Part shown: positions 47,594 through 56,977 of the stretch, one piece after another
How the letters are laid out: the number at the start of each line of letters is the position of its first letter
Position numbering within the stretch: the first letter of the stretch is position 1
Source of the DNA: DASQDN01 sp963833675
Lineage (GTDB): Bacteria > Acidobacteriota > Terriglobia > Bryobacterales > Bryobacteraceae
Reading direction: 5' to 3'
NCBI GenBank assembly: GCA_963833675.1
Contig: CAWHYW010000013.1
Span: 62,001-126,000 of the forward strand
DNA length: 64,000 bases
Translations under genes and position numbers: made by a program
Notes under the pieces: model-generated
The model's input: the letters and a program-made list of their open reading frames with translations, nothing else
What the model was told of the DNA's origin: nothing
Databases searched by the model: none

Positions 47594-48316
47594 ATGACCG
47601 AATCATTGCAAGGAAACATCGTACTCGTAACCGGCGCGGCGAAGCGCATCGGTCGCGGGATCGCCATGCGTCTGGCTCGGGAAGGCGCTCGAGTGCTGAT
47701 TCACTATCACGGCTCCGAGAGTCAGGCCCGCGAGGTGGCCGCGCAAATTGGGGCTGAGCTGTTTCGAGCAAACCTCGAGAGTGTCGAAGAGATCGGCGCG
47801 ATGTTTCACGAGATCCGGCAGCGCGTCGGAAAGTTGGATGGGTTGGTCAACAACGCGGCCCGTTTCACGCAGATCAATCCGCTTGCGGTGACCGAAGCGG
47901 ATTGGGACTTTATTCACTCCGTGAATCTCAAAGCTACGTTCTTCTGCTGCCAGCAGGGAGCCCTGCTGATGCGAGATCACGGAGGCGGACGCATCGTGAA
48001 CATCAGCTCGATGGGTGGCATCCGGCCGTGGCCCGAGCACGTGCACTATTGCGCGTCGAAGGCCGGCGTCATTCACATGACGCGCGCTTTATCCATAGCG
48101 CTTGCGCCCGAGATCAGCGTGAACAGTGTCGCTCCCGGTGTCATTCCATTCGAGGAAGCAAATACCCCGCGCATTCAGGCGCTGGTCGAGAAAACTCCGG
48201 CAGGTCGCGCAGGTACCGCCGAAGAGATTGCCGATGCGGTCGTGTATTTCCTGACTGCTACTAAATTCGTTACCGGCCAGTTGATTGCTGTCGACGGCGG
48301 CCTAAGCCAGCGTTAG
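47594..48316 (+). CDS. Short-chain dehydrogenase/reductase (pteridine-reductase-like)
   Basis: NAD(P)H oxidoreductase of 240 residues. The ATG at 47594 follows the MFS stop by one base and is preferred to the upstream in-frame start. The cofactor motif is TGAAKRIGRG, and this Arg-containing form is typical of the pteridine reductase/FolM branch. NNAARF and the catalytic Ser and YCASK (Tyr, Lys) are present, and the end reads VTGQLIAVDGGLSQR. It closes the six-gene operon and overlaps the converging protease gene by 4 bases. A role in pterin or other ketone reduction is possible. Confidence 0.88.
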   Translation: MTESLQGNIVLVTGAAKRIGRGIAMRLAREGARVLIHYHGSESQAREVAAQIGAELFRANLESVEEIGAMFHEIRQRVGKLDGLVNNAARFTQINPLAVTEADWDFIHSVNLKATFFCCQQGALLMRDHGGGRIVNISSMGGIRPWPEHVHYCASKAGVIHMTRALSIALAPEISVNSVAPGVIPFEEANTPRIQALVEKTPAGRAGTAEEIADAVVYFLTATKFVTGQLIAVDGGLSQR

Positions 48317-49527
48317 TTTTCGAAGAGACGCTTATCAAGCTCGGCCGTAATTCGCGGCAGCATCTCGGGGTTGCGCAGGACGTTGGTAATCCCGAAGTTC
48401 GCATACGTTTCCATCAACAGATCGACTGCTTCGAATGCGACGGCGTATGCCGCCGAGGCGTGTTGCGCGCTGAGGCGTGACCAGCTCTGCGACAGATTCT
48501 CCAATCGTGGAACTTTATTGGCGCGCATCAATGCCCTGAGATTCGCGCGCATGCCAGGGGTCATTGTCTCGCCGGACAGCTTTTGGGCAAATCCCTCATG
48601 CAGCCAAGCAGGAAAGGAGCCCAGATTCGACAGGCAGGCGTGTACAATTTCATGCGCGAACACCTGACGGGTTTTCTCATCCATCGACCTGCCGTTGGCT
48701 ACCGGCACACGGATCTTACCGTCGAACTGACCGCCGCTCCACTCTGCCGCGCCCGTTGTAGCGCGATAGGCAGGCCACGACTGTACGATCGCCACAATAC
48801 GTTCGTCTGTACGACAACCAAGCTGTGAAGCAATGCGCGAGAATTCCTGCTCTAAAGTTGCGATCATCGTTCGAGCCACTTCCGTACCCAGATTCCCGCC
48901 CTCGTATCGCAGCAGGAACCGGTTGCCGTATAGCTTTTCCGCGCTCTGGTCGCTCGATTGTTCTCTCTCGAGCTTCGCGATCAGACGCTGTACCGGGAGG
49001 TCCTCGTGCAGACGCTGTGAATCTCGGAGATAATCGAGCGCGATCCGAGTCTCGTCGGCCTGATACGCTGCGATGCCTGCCAGCAGAAGGAACTGATAGT
49101 CCCTTCCATAGACTTGCATTCCTTTCTCAACAACATCGAGCGCTGCGCGCGGTTGCCGTTCTTCCAGTAGGCGAGACGCCTTTACCAGCGGATGATCGGG
49201 CGAACCCTGGATCGGAGGCAGATCGATCGATTTAGATTTGGTAGCCGCGACCGCCGGCGCCTGCTGGACCTGCTTTGTGAATTCCTCGAGTCCCGTGAGC
49301 GCGGACGCAGGTAAATAGCCTTCGATTATCCTGTCTTTGGTTTTCACCGAGACCTTGTAGCAGGTTTCGACGCTGCCCGACATCGCAAACCGAATCTCTG
49401 CAGGACTTCCAGCCTGCGCGTCTGCTATCACTTCGTCCAACGGGGAGCAGCCGGCGCGCAACGACGCATCCTGTTTCAGGAGCAGCCCCGCTGTAGCGAA
49501 CAGAATTAGCGGGAACACTCCTGCCAT
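48313..49527 (-). CDS. Secreted gluzincin-type metalloprotease with TPR-like region
   Basis: Exported protein of 404 residues. A signal peptide (GVFPLILFATAGLLL) precedes an SH3-like strand-rich N-domain (CYKVSVKTKDRIIEGYLPASAL). A TPR-like middle follows (ASRLLEERQPRAALDVVEKGMQVY, YLRDSQRLHEDLPVQRLI). The C-terminal domain has the zinc motif HEIVHACL with a downstream LHEGFAQKLSG that supplies the third ligand Glu, as in Peptidase_MA-like proteins. Substrate unknown. It converges with the SDR gene. The next 119 bases before the stress locus are non-coding. Confidence 0.83.
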   Translation of the reverse strand: MAGVFPLILFATAGLLLKQDASLRAGCSPLDEVIADAQAGSPAEIRFAMSGSVETCYKVSVKTKDRIIEGYLPASALTGLEEFTKQVQQAPAVAATKSKSIDLPPIQGSPDHPLVKASRLLEERQPRAALDVVEKGMQVYGRDYQFLLLAGIAAYQADETRIALDYLRDSQRLHEDLPVQRLIAKLEREQSSDQSAEKLYGNRFLLRYEGGNLGTEVARTMIATLEQEFSRIASQLGCRTDERIVAIVQSWPAYRATTGAAEWSGGQFDGKIRVPVANGRSMDEKTRQVFAHEIVHACLSNLGSFPAWLHEGFAQKLSGETMTPGMRANLRALMRANKVPRLENLSQSWSRLSAQHASAAYAVAFEAVDLLMETYANFGITNVLRNPEMLPRITAELDKRLFEN

Positions 49528-49646
49528 TACTTGGATAATAAACGGTTGGCGCCCAAATTACCCTCGGGTATTCACCTCAATCTCGACAGTGCTGATGAGG
49601 CGATATGGTTACCCAACTGCAGAAGGCAAAGCGGAGACGAACTATG

Positions 49647-49988
49647 GCAGATACGAAGATTGAGAACTGGACTACTCCGGGAAGCGATTCCTTTACCGAA
49701 CGATTGAGCGATGTTGAAAACGAAGGCGCTTGTGTCAATTGCGGCGATTACGTTCCGGAGTACCGGAAACACTTTATGGATCATTATGCGCTGAACGGCG
49801 GCGAATACGGCCACTATGCAGCCGCGTATGAGCTTGGTCACAGCTATGCGCACAATCACGCCAGTGAAGATTGGTCTGACGCCGAAGGCAACTTACGCCG
49901 GCAGTGGGAACAGCGGCGACAGGGAAGCTGGGGAGATTACGCGGATGCGATCCGCTTCGCATGGAACAGCGCTCGACGTCACCGCTAG
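49647..49988 (+). CDS. Small protein with a CxxC motif and a repeat of the stress-protein C-terminal domain
   Basis: Protein of 113 residues from ATG 49647 (MADTKIENW); an earlier in-frame start at 49605 is less likely. Residues 29-34 hold CVNCGD. The last 70 residues (YGHYAAAYELGHSYAHNHASEDW, then RRQWEQRRQGSWGDYADAIRFAW) clearly match the C-terminus of the 50726-51907 protein. The shared pattern is YxYYAxAY, YA, DW, RRxWExR, GxW, AxxxxW and RR. The domain is aromatic and basic and I do not recognise it by name. It is the first gene of a three-gene plus-strand set. Confidence 0.72.
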   Translation, partial: ADTKIENWTTPGSDSFTERLSDVENEGACVNCGDYVPEYRKHFMDHYALNGGEYGHYAAAYELGHSYAHNHASEDWSDAEGNLRRQWEQRRQGSWGDYADAIRFAWNSARRHR

Positions 49989-50115
49989 TTACATATTCCG
50001 GTAAGTAATATGTACAGCCCGTACGTAGAAGCAAACGGTGAACTGTCAAGTCGATCATCAAGTTTGCGTCTTGGACCTCGATGTGCAATATCAACGGCAG
50101 AGACGGAGAGAACGG

Positions 50116-50694
50116 ATGAGCCGACAACAACAGTTTCGCGTTATTGATAGCAATGGCGTAAAAGGTACGCTTCTTACGACGTCACGGTTCCTGGACGATA
50201 GCCCCCATCGTCTGGTCCGTCTGGAAGACGGACGCGAGTTGTTAGTCCCTCGGCAATTGCTCAGGCCTCAGGATGACGGCTCATTCGTTCTCACCGTTCC
50301 AGTCTCCGATCTGCTCAGTTCTGAGCGCGCATCGGTAAAGGAGACTGTCGTGCCGGTTGTGCAAGAGGAACTGGATGTCGGCAAACGCGTTGTGGAATCA
50401 GGGCGCATACGCGTCAACAAGAAAATCGAAACTACAGAATCGATCGTTGACGAGCCTCTACTACATCAAGGGTTCGATATTCAGAAGACGGCAGTAAATC
50501 GAATCATCGAAGACATTCCGGAACCTCATTACGAAGGGAACACTCTGGTGCTCCCGATACTCGAGGAGGTCCTCGTGGTGGAGAAGCGCCTGATCCTTCG
50601 TGAGGAAGTTCGTATCACTCCCAAACGGGAAGAGGTGCGAGATCCGCAAACACACTCACTTCGCCGCGAGCACGTGGAAGTGGAGCGCGTCTAA
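50116..50694 (+). CDS. YsnF/AvaK-type DUF2382 protein with PRC-barrel-like N-terminus
   Basis: Protein of 192 residues from ATG 50116 (MSRQQQFRV), with GGAGAG upstream. Residues 1-60 resemble a PRC-barrel (VIDSNGVKGTL, HRLVRLEDGRELLVPRQLL). Residues 75-190 are DUF2382: VVPVVQEELDVGKRVVESGRIRV, LPILEEVLVVEKRLILREEV and REEVRDPQTHSLRREHVEVER. YsnF-like proteins are general-stress proteins of unknown biochemistry. The next gene carries the same domain, so the two may assemble together. Confidence 0.85.
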   Translation: MSRQQQFRVIDSNGVKGTLLTTSRFLDDSPHRLVRLEDGRELLVPRQLLRPQDDGSFVLTVPVSDLLSSERASVKETVVPVVQEELDVGKRVVESGRIRVNKKIETTESIVDEPLLHQGFDIQKTAVNRIIEDIPEPHYEGNTLVLPILEEVLVVEKRLILREEVRITPKREEVRDPQTHSLRREHVEVERV

Positions 50695-50725
50695 TACCAG
50701 CTTAATTATGAGGAGACATGCAATT

Positions 50726-51907
50726 ATGACGAACACTATGACTGCGAACCGAACCGTTGTCGGTCTGTTCGACGACTTCGAAAGCGCGCAACGCGCTGCA
50801 GCGAATCTTGAACAGGCAGGAATCCCGAGGGATGAGATCAGTGTTGTTGCCGGTAATGAATCCGGTAAGTATAAGGACTACGCCAGCGGAACCGGTGAAG
50901 TCGGCAAGGGCGTCGCCGGAGGAGCCGGAGCCGGCGCAGCAATCGGTGGAGGTCTTGGTTTAATCGCCGGACTGATGTCGCTCGCGATTCCGGGATTCGG
51001 TCCTGTAATCGCCGCCGGCCCAATCGCGGCGGCGCTCACCGGGGCCGGCATCGGAGCCGCAGCCGGTGGATTGATCGGAGGGTTGACCAAGGCCGGCGTC
51101 TCCGAGCGGGATGCCGAGTACTACGCGGAAGGCGTTCGGAGGGGTGGTGTGTTGGTAACTGTACGAACGACGGAAAACCTCGCCGATAAGGCGGCGGGAA
51201 TTCTCGATGATGCCGGCGCCAAGGACGTCGACGAGAAATCCCGTGAGTGGCGCTCCAGTGGATGGACTCCGAAGTACGACCACAGCCGCGAAGGAGACCG
51301 GAAGATGGAGGTTGTAGAGGAAGATCTGGACATCGGCAAAAGAGAAGTTGGCGGCCGACGCGTGCGTGTCTACTCCGATGTGACCTCCAAGCCCGTACAG
51401 AAAGACGTCACGCTGCGCGACGAGAAGATCACTGTGGACCGGCGGGGCGTTGATCGGCCGGCAGATCCCGGCGACTTGGAAGCGTTCAAAGAGGGTCAGA
51501 TTGAGCTGACTGAAAAACACGAAGAACCAGTTGTAAAGAAGCGAGCCCGTGTGGTGGAGGAAGTTCGTGTCGGCAAGGAGGTCCACGAACACACCGAAAC
51601 GGTACGCGATGCCGTCCGCCGCAAAGACGTGCATGTAGAAGAGGCAGGCAGCGGGATGAATTACGACACCGACTACCAAGCCGATTACAAGCGGAATTAT
51701 GCGAACCGGGGGCACAAGTACGATTACTACGCTCCCGCGTATCAATTCGGAAGCACGTATGCCAACGATAGCCGCTATCGCGATCGCGACTGGAATTCAG
51801 TGGAGAGCGACGTGAGGAGAAACTGGGAAGCCCGCGGTGAAGGAAAGTGGGAAGAATTCAAGGATGCTGTCCATTACGGTTGGGATCGCGTCCGAGGCCG
51901 ACGATAA
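50726..51907 (+). CDS. General-stress protein: GSP17M-like, DUF2382 and shared C-terminal domain
   Basis: Protein of 393 residues from ATG 50726 (MTNTMTANRTV), with AGGAGA nine bases upstream. Residues 8-45 match the GSP17M-like domain (VVGLFDDFESAQRAAANLEQAGIP). Residues 60-125 are a Gly/Ala-rich, possibly membrane-inserting segment (VGKGVAGGAGAGAAIGGGLG, PVIAAGPIAAALTGAGIGAA). Then comes SERDAEYYAEGVRRGGVLVTV, DUF2382 at about 190-320 (VEEDLDIGKREVGGRRVRVYSD, VVEEVRVGKEVHEHTETV), and the C-terminal aromatic/basic domain also found alone in the 49647 gene. It ends just before a strong terminator. A role in desiccation or oxidative stress is a guess from the family. Confidence 0.85.
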   Translation: MTNTMTANRTVVGLFDDFESAQRAAANLEQAGIPRDEISVVAGNESGKYKDYASGTGEVGKGVAGGAGAGAAIGGGLGLIAGLMSLAIPGFGPVIAAGPIAAALTGAGIGAAAGGLIGGLTKAGVSERDAEYYAEGVRRGGVLVTVRTTENLADKAAGILDDAGAKDVDEKSREWRSSGWTPKYDHSREGDRKMEVVEEDLDIGKREVGGRRVRVYSDVTSKPVQKDVTLRDEKITVDRRGVDRPADPGDLEAFKEGQIELTEKHEEPVVKKRARVVEEVRVGKEVHEHTETVRDAVRRKDVHVEEAGSGMNYDTDYQADYKRNYANRGHKYDYYAPAYQFGSTYANDSRYRDRDWNSVESDVRRNWEARGEGKWEEFKDAVHYGWDRVRGRR

Positions 51908-51938
51908 ACGTTAACAAATAGCTAATCGGAGGAAGAAG

Positions 51939-51974
51939 GAGCCCGAGACGTTTTAGACGCCTCGGGCTCTTTCT
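51939..51974. terminator. Terminator hairpin between converging genes
   Basis: GAGCCCGAG (51939-51947) and CTCGGGCTC (51961-51969) form a perfect 9-bp stem with a 13-base loop, followed on the plus strand by TTTCT. It ends the stress-locus transcript and probably also stops the minus-strand RraA-like transcript. Confidence 0.85.
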
Positions 51975-51978
51975 GCTG

Positions 51979-52845
51979 CTACTGCTGCTTCGCGGACTCT
52001 TTGTCGTGGTAGTCCTGGTATTCCTTTTTCAACGCCGGATCGTGAGGACTGCCGTAGATATCCGACGATTTGTACTTGCCTTCGTCGAACTTCTTCTTCG
52101 TCCAGACATCATGGATCTTGATATCGGCGCCACGCTTGATGACATCGTCCACTAACTGCGGAGGAATGATCGAGATACCTTCGCGGTCCCCTAACACTAC
52201 ATCACCAGGCATGACCGTGATGCCGCCGATTCGGATCGGCACATTGAAACCCGTCAACATTACATCTCTGATAGGGGTCGGATGCGCATTCTTGTAGTAG
52301 AGAGGCATGTCGAATTCCGCGATTCCATCGAGATCTCTGACGGCCCCATCCACTACAAGCCCGGTTCCAGTCTTCTTCATGATGTAGTAGGCCAGGTTAT
52401 CTCCGACGAAGGTGCCGTATTCATCCTTGCCGAAGAGATCCACGACCATCACATCACCGGGTTGCAGTTGATCGATGATCCACTGGTTCTGGCCGCCGAA
52501 GTAGTTCTTCTGTTTCGCCTCTGAAGTGATGATCTCGTTCAGGTCGCCTCGAACCGGCATGAACTGAGCTGTGACGACTCGACCGACGAGCTTTTTGCCC
52601 GGGCGAGTTAACTTGAAGCCGCCGGCGAAATGATTCGGGAAGCCTTTGCCGGGAAGAACGCTCCATACATCCTCGGCGGACAGATTCGCGATCTTTGCGA
52701 GCGCGGAATCGGGCACCTTTGGCCGCCCGTCTTCAAAGCGGTCGAAAGGATTCTTCGCCGTCATTTTCAGCATTTGATCCTTGGTAAGCGTGATCAACTG
52801 CGCGTGCGCCGCCACGGCGCAGAGCAAGAGGCAAACGGTTTTCAT
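51979..52845 (-). CDS. Secreted RraA-like protein (HMG/CHA aldolase family fold)
   Basis: Exported protein of 288 residues from ATG 52845 (MKTVCLLLCAVAAHAQ, a clear signal peptide); a start six codons upstream is less likely. The RraA fold is seen in LSAEDVWSVL, QPGDVMVVDLFGKDEYGTFVGDNLAYYIM, GLVVDGAVRDLDGIAE (the RD motif that binds metal and substrate) and VMPGDVVLGDREGISIIP. Family members are RNase E regulators or 4-hydroxy-4-methyl-2-oxoglutarate aldolases. The export signal and the long N- and C-terminal extensions argue against the RNase regulator role. Confidence 0.85.
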   Translation of the reverse strand: MKTVCLLLCAVAAHAQLITLTKDQMLKMTAKNPFDRFEDGRPKVPDSALAKIANLSAEDVWSVLPGKGFPNHFAGGFKLTRPGKKLVGRVVTAQFMPVRGDLNEIITSEAKQKNYFGGQNQWIIDQLQPGDVMVVDLFGKDEYGTFVGDNLAYYIMKKTGTGLVVDGAVRDLDGIAEFDMPLYYKNAHPTPIRDVMLTGFNVPIRIGGITVMPGDVVLGDREGISIIPPQLVDDVIKRGADIKIHDVWTKKKFDEGKYKSSDIYGSPHDPALKKEYQDYHDKESAKQQ

Positions 52846-52889
52846 ACGAGGGAACTCTATCATACGCCGGTGTGATAATAACGGCAGCT

Positions 52890-53729
52890 ATGCGTTCCCA
52901 TTACACACCCACTCGGCGCACATTCCTTGCGACTGCGGCGATGGCGATCACTGCCTCGGCGAAAGGAAAGAACATCCCTGTTGGTCTCGAACTTTATTCG
53001 GTCCGAGATGAGATGAAGAAGGACCTCCTCGGCGCGGTCCGGCGGGTCGGACAGATGGGATATGAAGGAGTGGAGTTTTATTCTCCTTACTTCGATTGGA
53101 CTCCTGAGTATGCGAAGGAAGTTCGCAAGGTCCTGGATGAAGTGAAGCTGAAGTGCTGGTCGACGCACAACAGCGCCAAGTCTTTCGATGCCGCCAACAT
53201 TCAGAAAGCCATCGATCTCAACGGCATCCTGGGATCGAAGTATGTAGTGATGGCGAGCGCGGGCAAGGTGGAGAGCCTGGACGACTGGAAGAAAGTCGCC
53301 GAGACGCTAACGGCCGGTCACGAAAAGCTGAAGAGCACGGGGATGAAGGGCGGCTTCCACAATCACGAACTCGAGTTTAAGCCCATCGAGGGAAAGCGTC
53401 CGATGGAGGTGCTTGCGGCGAACACTCCCAAGGACTTGATGCTTCAACTCGATGTCGGCACCTGCATCGAAGCCGGATCCGATCCCGTGGAATGGATCAA
53501 GGCGAATCCCGGCCGGATCAATTCCATGCATTGCAAGGAATGGTCGAAGGAGAAAGGCTTCCGCGTACTCTTCGGTGACGGAGTAGCGCCCTGGCAGAGG
53601 ATCTTCGCCGCCGCTGAAAAAGAGGGCGGGGCTCAGTTCTATTACATCGAGCAGGAAGGCTACGATCTGCCGGCGTTCGAGACGGCTGAGAAGTGCCTGG
53701 CGAATTTCAAGAAGATTCGCTCCAGTTGA
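52890..53729 (+). CDS. Sugar phosphate isomerase/epimerase-like TIM barrel, Tat-exported
   Basis: Protein of 279 residues from ATG 52890 (MRSHYTPTRRTFLATAAMAI). The twin-arginine signal is strong, so it is folded before export. The xylose-isomerase-like TIM barrel shows GLELYSVRDEMKKDLLGAVRRV, GYEGVEFYSPYF, GGFHNHELEFKP (metal-ligand His and Glu), MLQLDVGTCIEAG and YYIEQEGYD. Many soil-bacterial relatives isomerise or epimerise 3-keto or other sugars. It overlaps the converging Nudix gene by 23 bases. Confidence 0.87.
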   Translation: MRSHYTPTRRTFLATAAMAITASAKGKNIPVGLELYSVRDEMKKDLLGAVRRVGQMGYEGVEFYSPYFDWTPEYAKEVRKVLDEVKLKCWSTHNSAKSFDAANIQKAIDLNGILGSKYVVMASAGKVESLDDWKKVAETLTAGHEKLKSTGMKGGFHNHELEFKPIEGKRPMEVLAANTPKDLMLQLDVGTCIEAGSDPVEWIKANPGRINSMHCKEWSKEKGFRVLFGDGVAPWQRIFAAAEKEGGAQFYYIEQEGYDLPAFETAEKCLANFKKIRSS

Positions 53730-54123
53730 GTATTCCGCGCCGGATAAGGTCAGGCAGAATTTTGTTTACGATGCTGGGCGAGAGCTGCGCCCGATCGTGA
53801 TCGGGTCCGAACCAGACCAGTTCCGCTATCTCGGAATGCGGCGCGGGTTCTCCCATGAGATCGCCGCGATAGAGTTCGATTTCAACGATCTTGTTTTCGG
53901 TTCCCGCAGCTTTGTCGCGATACGTTCCAAGGTATTCGGTGTTGGTGAGTTTTACGGGCCCGAGTTCCTCGATCAATTCCCGTTTCAAGCATGCTTCCGC
54001 GGTTTCGCCGGATTCGAAGCAGCCTCCAGGTAGGATCAATCGTGCTGTACCTTTTTTCTTGCGGCACAGCAGAATGTGGTTATCGCGCATCGTGAGGAGA
54101 CCGACCTTGTTGTAGTCGGCCAT
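53707..54123 (-). CDS. Nudix hydrolase
   Basis: Pyrophosphohydrolase of 138 residues. The Nudix box GGCFESGETAEACLKRELIEELG matches GX5EX7REUXEEXG, with both metal-binding Glu residues. RKKKGTARLILPGG leads into it. The ATG overlaps the stop of the U32 gene (TAATG at 54125-54121), so it is translated by coupling. The substrate (a nucleotide sugar, dNTP or similar) is not predictable. Confidence 0.87.
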   Translation of the reverse strand: MADYNKVGLLTMRDNHILLCRKKKGTARLILPGGCFESGETAEACLKRELIEELGPVKLTNTEYLGTYRDKAAGTENKIVEIELYRGDLMGEPAPHSEIAELVWFGPDHDRAQLSPSIVNKILPDLIRRGILNWSESS

Positions 54124-56661
54124 TATTGCAACACCGGAAGAGTCAGGTAATCCTTCGGGACGTACAGGCTACCTTCGGTCGTGCCCTGCGGCGATGTTCG
54201 CCTCAGGCTAGAGGTCAGCTCCCGGAAGAAATGCGCGCATTCAGGTAGTCATCGAACGCGCGCGCGATTATTTTGAGCTGGCTTGGGGATTCGTGGACAA
54301 ACTCCAGACGAAAATGCGTGATGCCGGCCTTCTGCCAGTTATCAAGATGCGTGCTTGCTTCCTGCGCTTCGGCGCCGAAGACAGTGTTGCGACAGCCTAT
54401 ATCCGCCATGACTGGATGAGCGCGTCCGTTCAGGTCCCGAACGGCGATGCGATGTTGTTCGCAAGGACGGCCGCAATCTTTAAAGCTTGTTCCTTCGGAG
54501 AGGAAACGGCAGAACACGCAATGCTCGGTGTGGAAAACGGGCAGATGTTGATACACGATGGCTTCGATGCGATCGCCTCCTACCATACGAGCGAGGCTGG
54601 CGACTTGCGCGGCGTTGAGATCGTGCGTGGGGGTGATGCGTCGCAGCCCGAGCTTCACCAGTGTTTCCGCGGTCAATGAATTTGCGGCGTTCAAGCTGAA
54701 GTCACCGGTGAGTTCTGCGTTCGTCCGATTGCGGATCGAGTCGGCGAGACCGGCCGATCTGATGAGCAGCGGGCAGTCTAGCCGCAGGAGGAAGTCGACG
54801 ATTCGCTCTTCACCGGGTTTTAGAATGCGGGGGCTCGCTACTCGCACGGAGACGCCGGATGCTTTCACTCTCTCGACGGATGGCTTCAGACCGTACAGGT
54901 CAAGGTAGTCCAGTGTGATGCTTGCGGGTTGTAGTTCGATTGCTGTTTCCAGCTGGTCGGGCGTTCGGAGGAGGAGGTGGAGGTGGGCGGACCTCCGCTC
55001 CCTTGCGCTAAAGCGAATTGCGGTCGCGGCTCTGTTCTGGCGGTCGCGGCTCCGTTATCGTGTGGTGTGGTGGGGGCGGGGGCGGATTGGATTGCCTGAA
55101 GGCGCTCGACGGCTTCGCGTCTGATCTGATTGAGGACGGATGCGGGAGCGAACGGCGAGCCTTGAATATCTAATTCGAGTTCGGTGAGCGAGTAGGGTGT
55201 GCGCCGAGGCGCTTGAACTGATCGTGAAGGAAATCGTTGTCAAGAATGCGATTGGCGGCCGTTCCTAACGGAGCGGATGAGTTCACCTGTACCGATATTT
55301 CTGGTTCGCCTGGAGTGTCCAGTACGACTCAAGCGGCTCTCCCTCGCGCGCTATGACCCGAATGCATATGGGCTGTTTGCTGACAGGGCCGGAAGTCTGC
55401 AAGTAGGGGCGGACTCCTTGTCAAGATCGGGATCGTGCGTGCGCCAGAGCAAGTCGCCGGACCGCACGCGGGAGAAGTCGATGTCGCGATTGCCAAAGCG
55501 CACGATCAGATTGCCGTCACGCTGCTGCGAAACGGCGTAGACGTGACCGCCTTCTTCACGCTCTTGCGGACTGCGCCACGATGCCGCGTCAAATACCACG
55601 CCATCGCCCGGCTTCAGCGGCGCTATCGCGTTGGCGGACGCGGGCTCAACGACTGCGGAATCGCTGAAGACCTTCGCTACGCGACCGATCAGAACTCCCC
55701 GATGCCTGGGCGTTCTCCCCTCGACGACCTCCTGATGATTGGTTCCGGACAAGAAATATGGACCGAGCCCGCGCGAGTATACCTGCTCGAGCTGGAGTTC
55801 TTCGGCGCGTGTAATCTGCGGCCGCGTGCCTTTCATCGCGTCGTCGACAGCCTGACGATATGCCCGAGTCGTTAGCGCGACGTAGTCCGCATCCTTGTAG
55901 CGGCCTTCGATCTTCAATGCCGATATGCCAATTTCAACGATCTCAGGGACGTGATGCAGCGCGTAAAGATCGCCCGGAGAGAGGAGGTACCGCGCATCGT
56001 CGAGCGGATGCGGTTCATTGTCCACGATGAGCTCATAGGGCATGCGGCAGGCTTGCGCGCACTGGCCGCGATTCGCGCTCCGTCCACCCCACGCTTCCGA
56101 AGAGAAGCATTGGCCGGAGTAAGCGACGCACAACGCGCCGTGGACAAAGATCTCCAAGTCGCAGTCCGTCGTGGCGCGAATTGCGCGGATCTCACCTAAG
56201 GAGAGCTCGCGCGCCAAGGTGACACGCGAGGCGCCAAGCTTCTGCGCGAGGCGGACGCCTTCCGCACTGGTAATGCTCATCTGCGTGCTGGCGTGCAGTT
56301 CCAGATCGGGCGCGATTTCGTGCGCGAGCTGGAGCACACCAAGGTCCTGGATGATCAAGGCATCGGCGCCGGCCCTCGCGGTTGCTTCGATGGTACGCGC
56401 GGCCTCGCTCAATTCATGCTCAAACACGAGGGTGTTGAAGGTAATGAAGCCCTTGACGCCCCGGGAATGAAGCGTACGGAAGACATCCGGCAATTCTTCG
56501 AGGCGGAAGCCAACTTTCGCGCGAGCGCTGAAATGTTTCAGGCCGAAATAAACGGAGTCGGCTCCAGATTCGATTGCAGCCTGCAACTGGGGCCAATAAC
56601 CGGCCGGACTCATGATTTCTGGCTTAGGGGACAAGGGCGAGGTTGGCACTACTACATCCAT
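54123..56661 (-). CDS. U32-family peptidase (PrtC/YdcP-like), frameshifted
   Basis: Large U32 protein of about 840 residues in several frames. The N-terminal part (from M at 56661, MDVVVPTSPLSPKPEIMSPAG) contains SGADSVYFGLKHFSARAKVG, HASTQMSITSAEGV and the U32 signature EIFVHGALCVAYSGQCF, followed by GQCAQACRMPY. The middle (54870-55350) and the C-terminal domain continue in other minus frames (LLLRTPDQLETAIELQPASI; HTEHCVFCRFLSEG; IGCRNTVF). The last residues read YVPKDYLTLPVLQ, and the stop is at 54125-54123. At least three indels are required. Some U32 proteins act in tRNA or rRNA hydroxylation or ubiquinone synthesis instead of proteolysis, so the activity should not be taken as settled. 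An ATG at 56781 lies further upstream. Confidence 0.83.
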
Positions 56662-56977
56662 CGTAGCGCGACTGAGAAGCGGTCGCGGATTGGGCTTTGA
56701 GGGGTCGTGGCTCTGCTTGCGAAGCGAAGTCAACTTCGAGGACAGAGGGGTTGGCTTCGGGATGTTCTTTGAGGAAATCATCGACTCGATTCGAATAGAA
56801 TGCGCCTTCCATTCGCTGGAACCGCTTCAAGCGCCATGCGGCCATGATTAGACGATCCGCGAGAGTCTGTTCGAGCGCCGGGTGCGGTTTCAGGTCAGAC
56901 AGAAAACTTGCGCGGAAGTCACAAAGACAGCGACGGTCACGGCCAAGCTCTATGGGCAGCAATTGGGCCCACAGCAC
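56624..56977 (-). pseudogene. Fragment of an unrecognised helical protein
   Basis: An open frame of up to 117 codons whose middle reads like real protein: LSDLKPHPALEQTLADRLIMA, AAWRLKRFQRMEGAFYSN and DDFLKEHPEANPSV. This helix pattern resembles the middle of a widespread uncharacterised family in Planctomycetes and Acidobacteria. The family's usual N-terminal part, with its basic RHG-like segment, is missing, and the frame overlaps the ends of both arsM and the U32 gene. I take it as a remnant. It could also be a short real gene. Confidence 0.4.
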
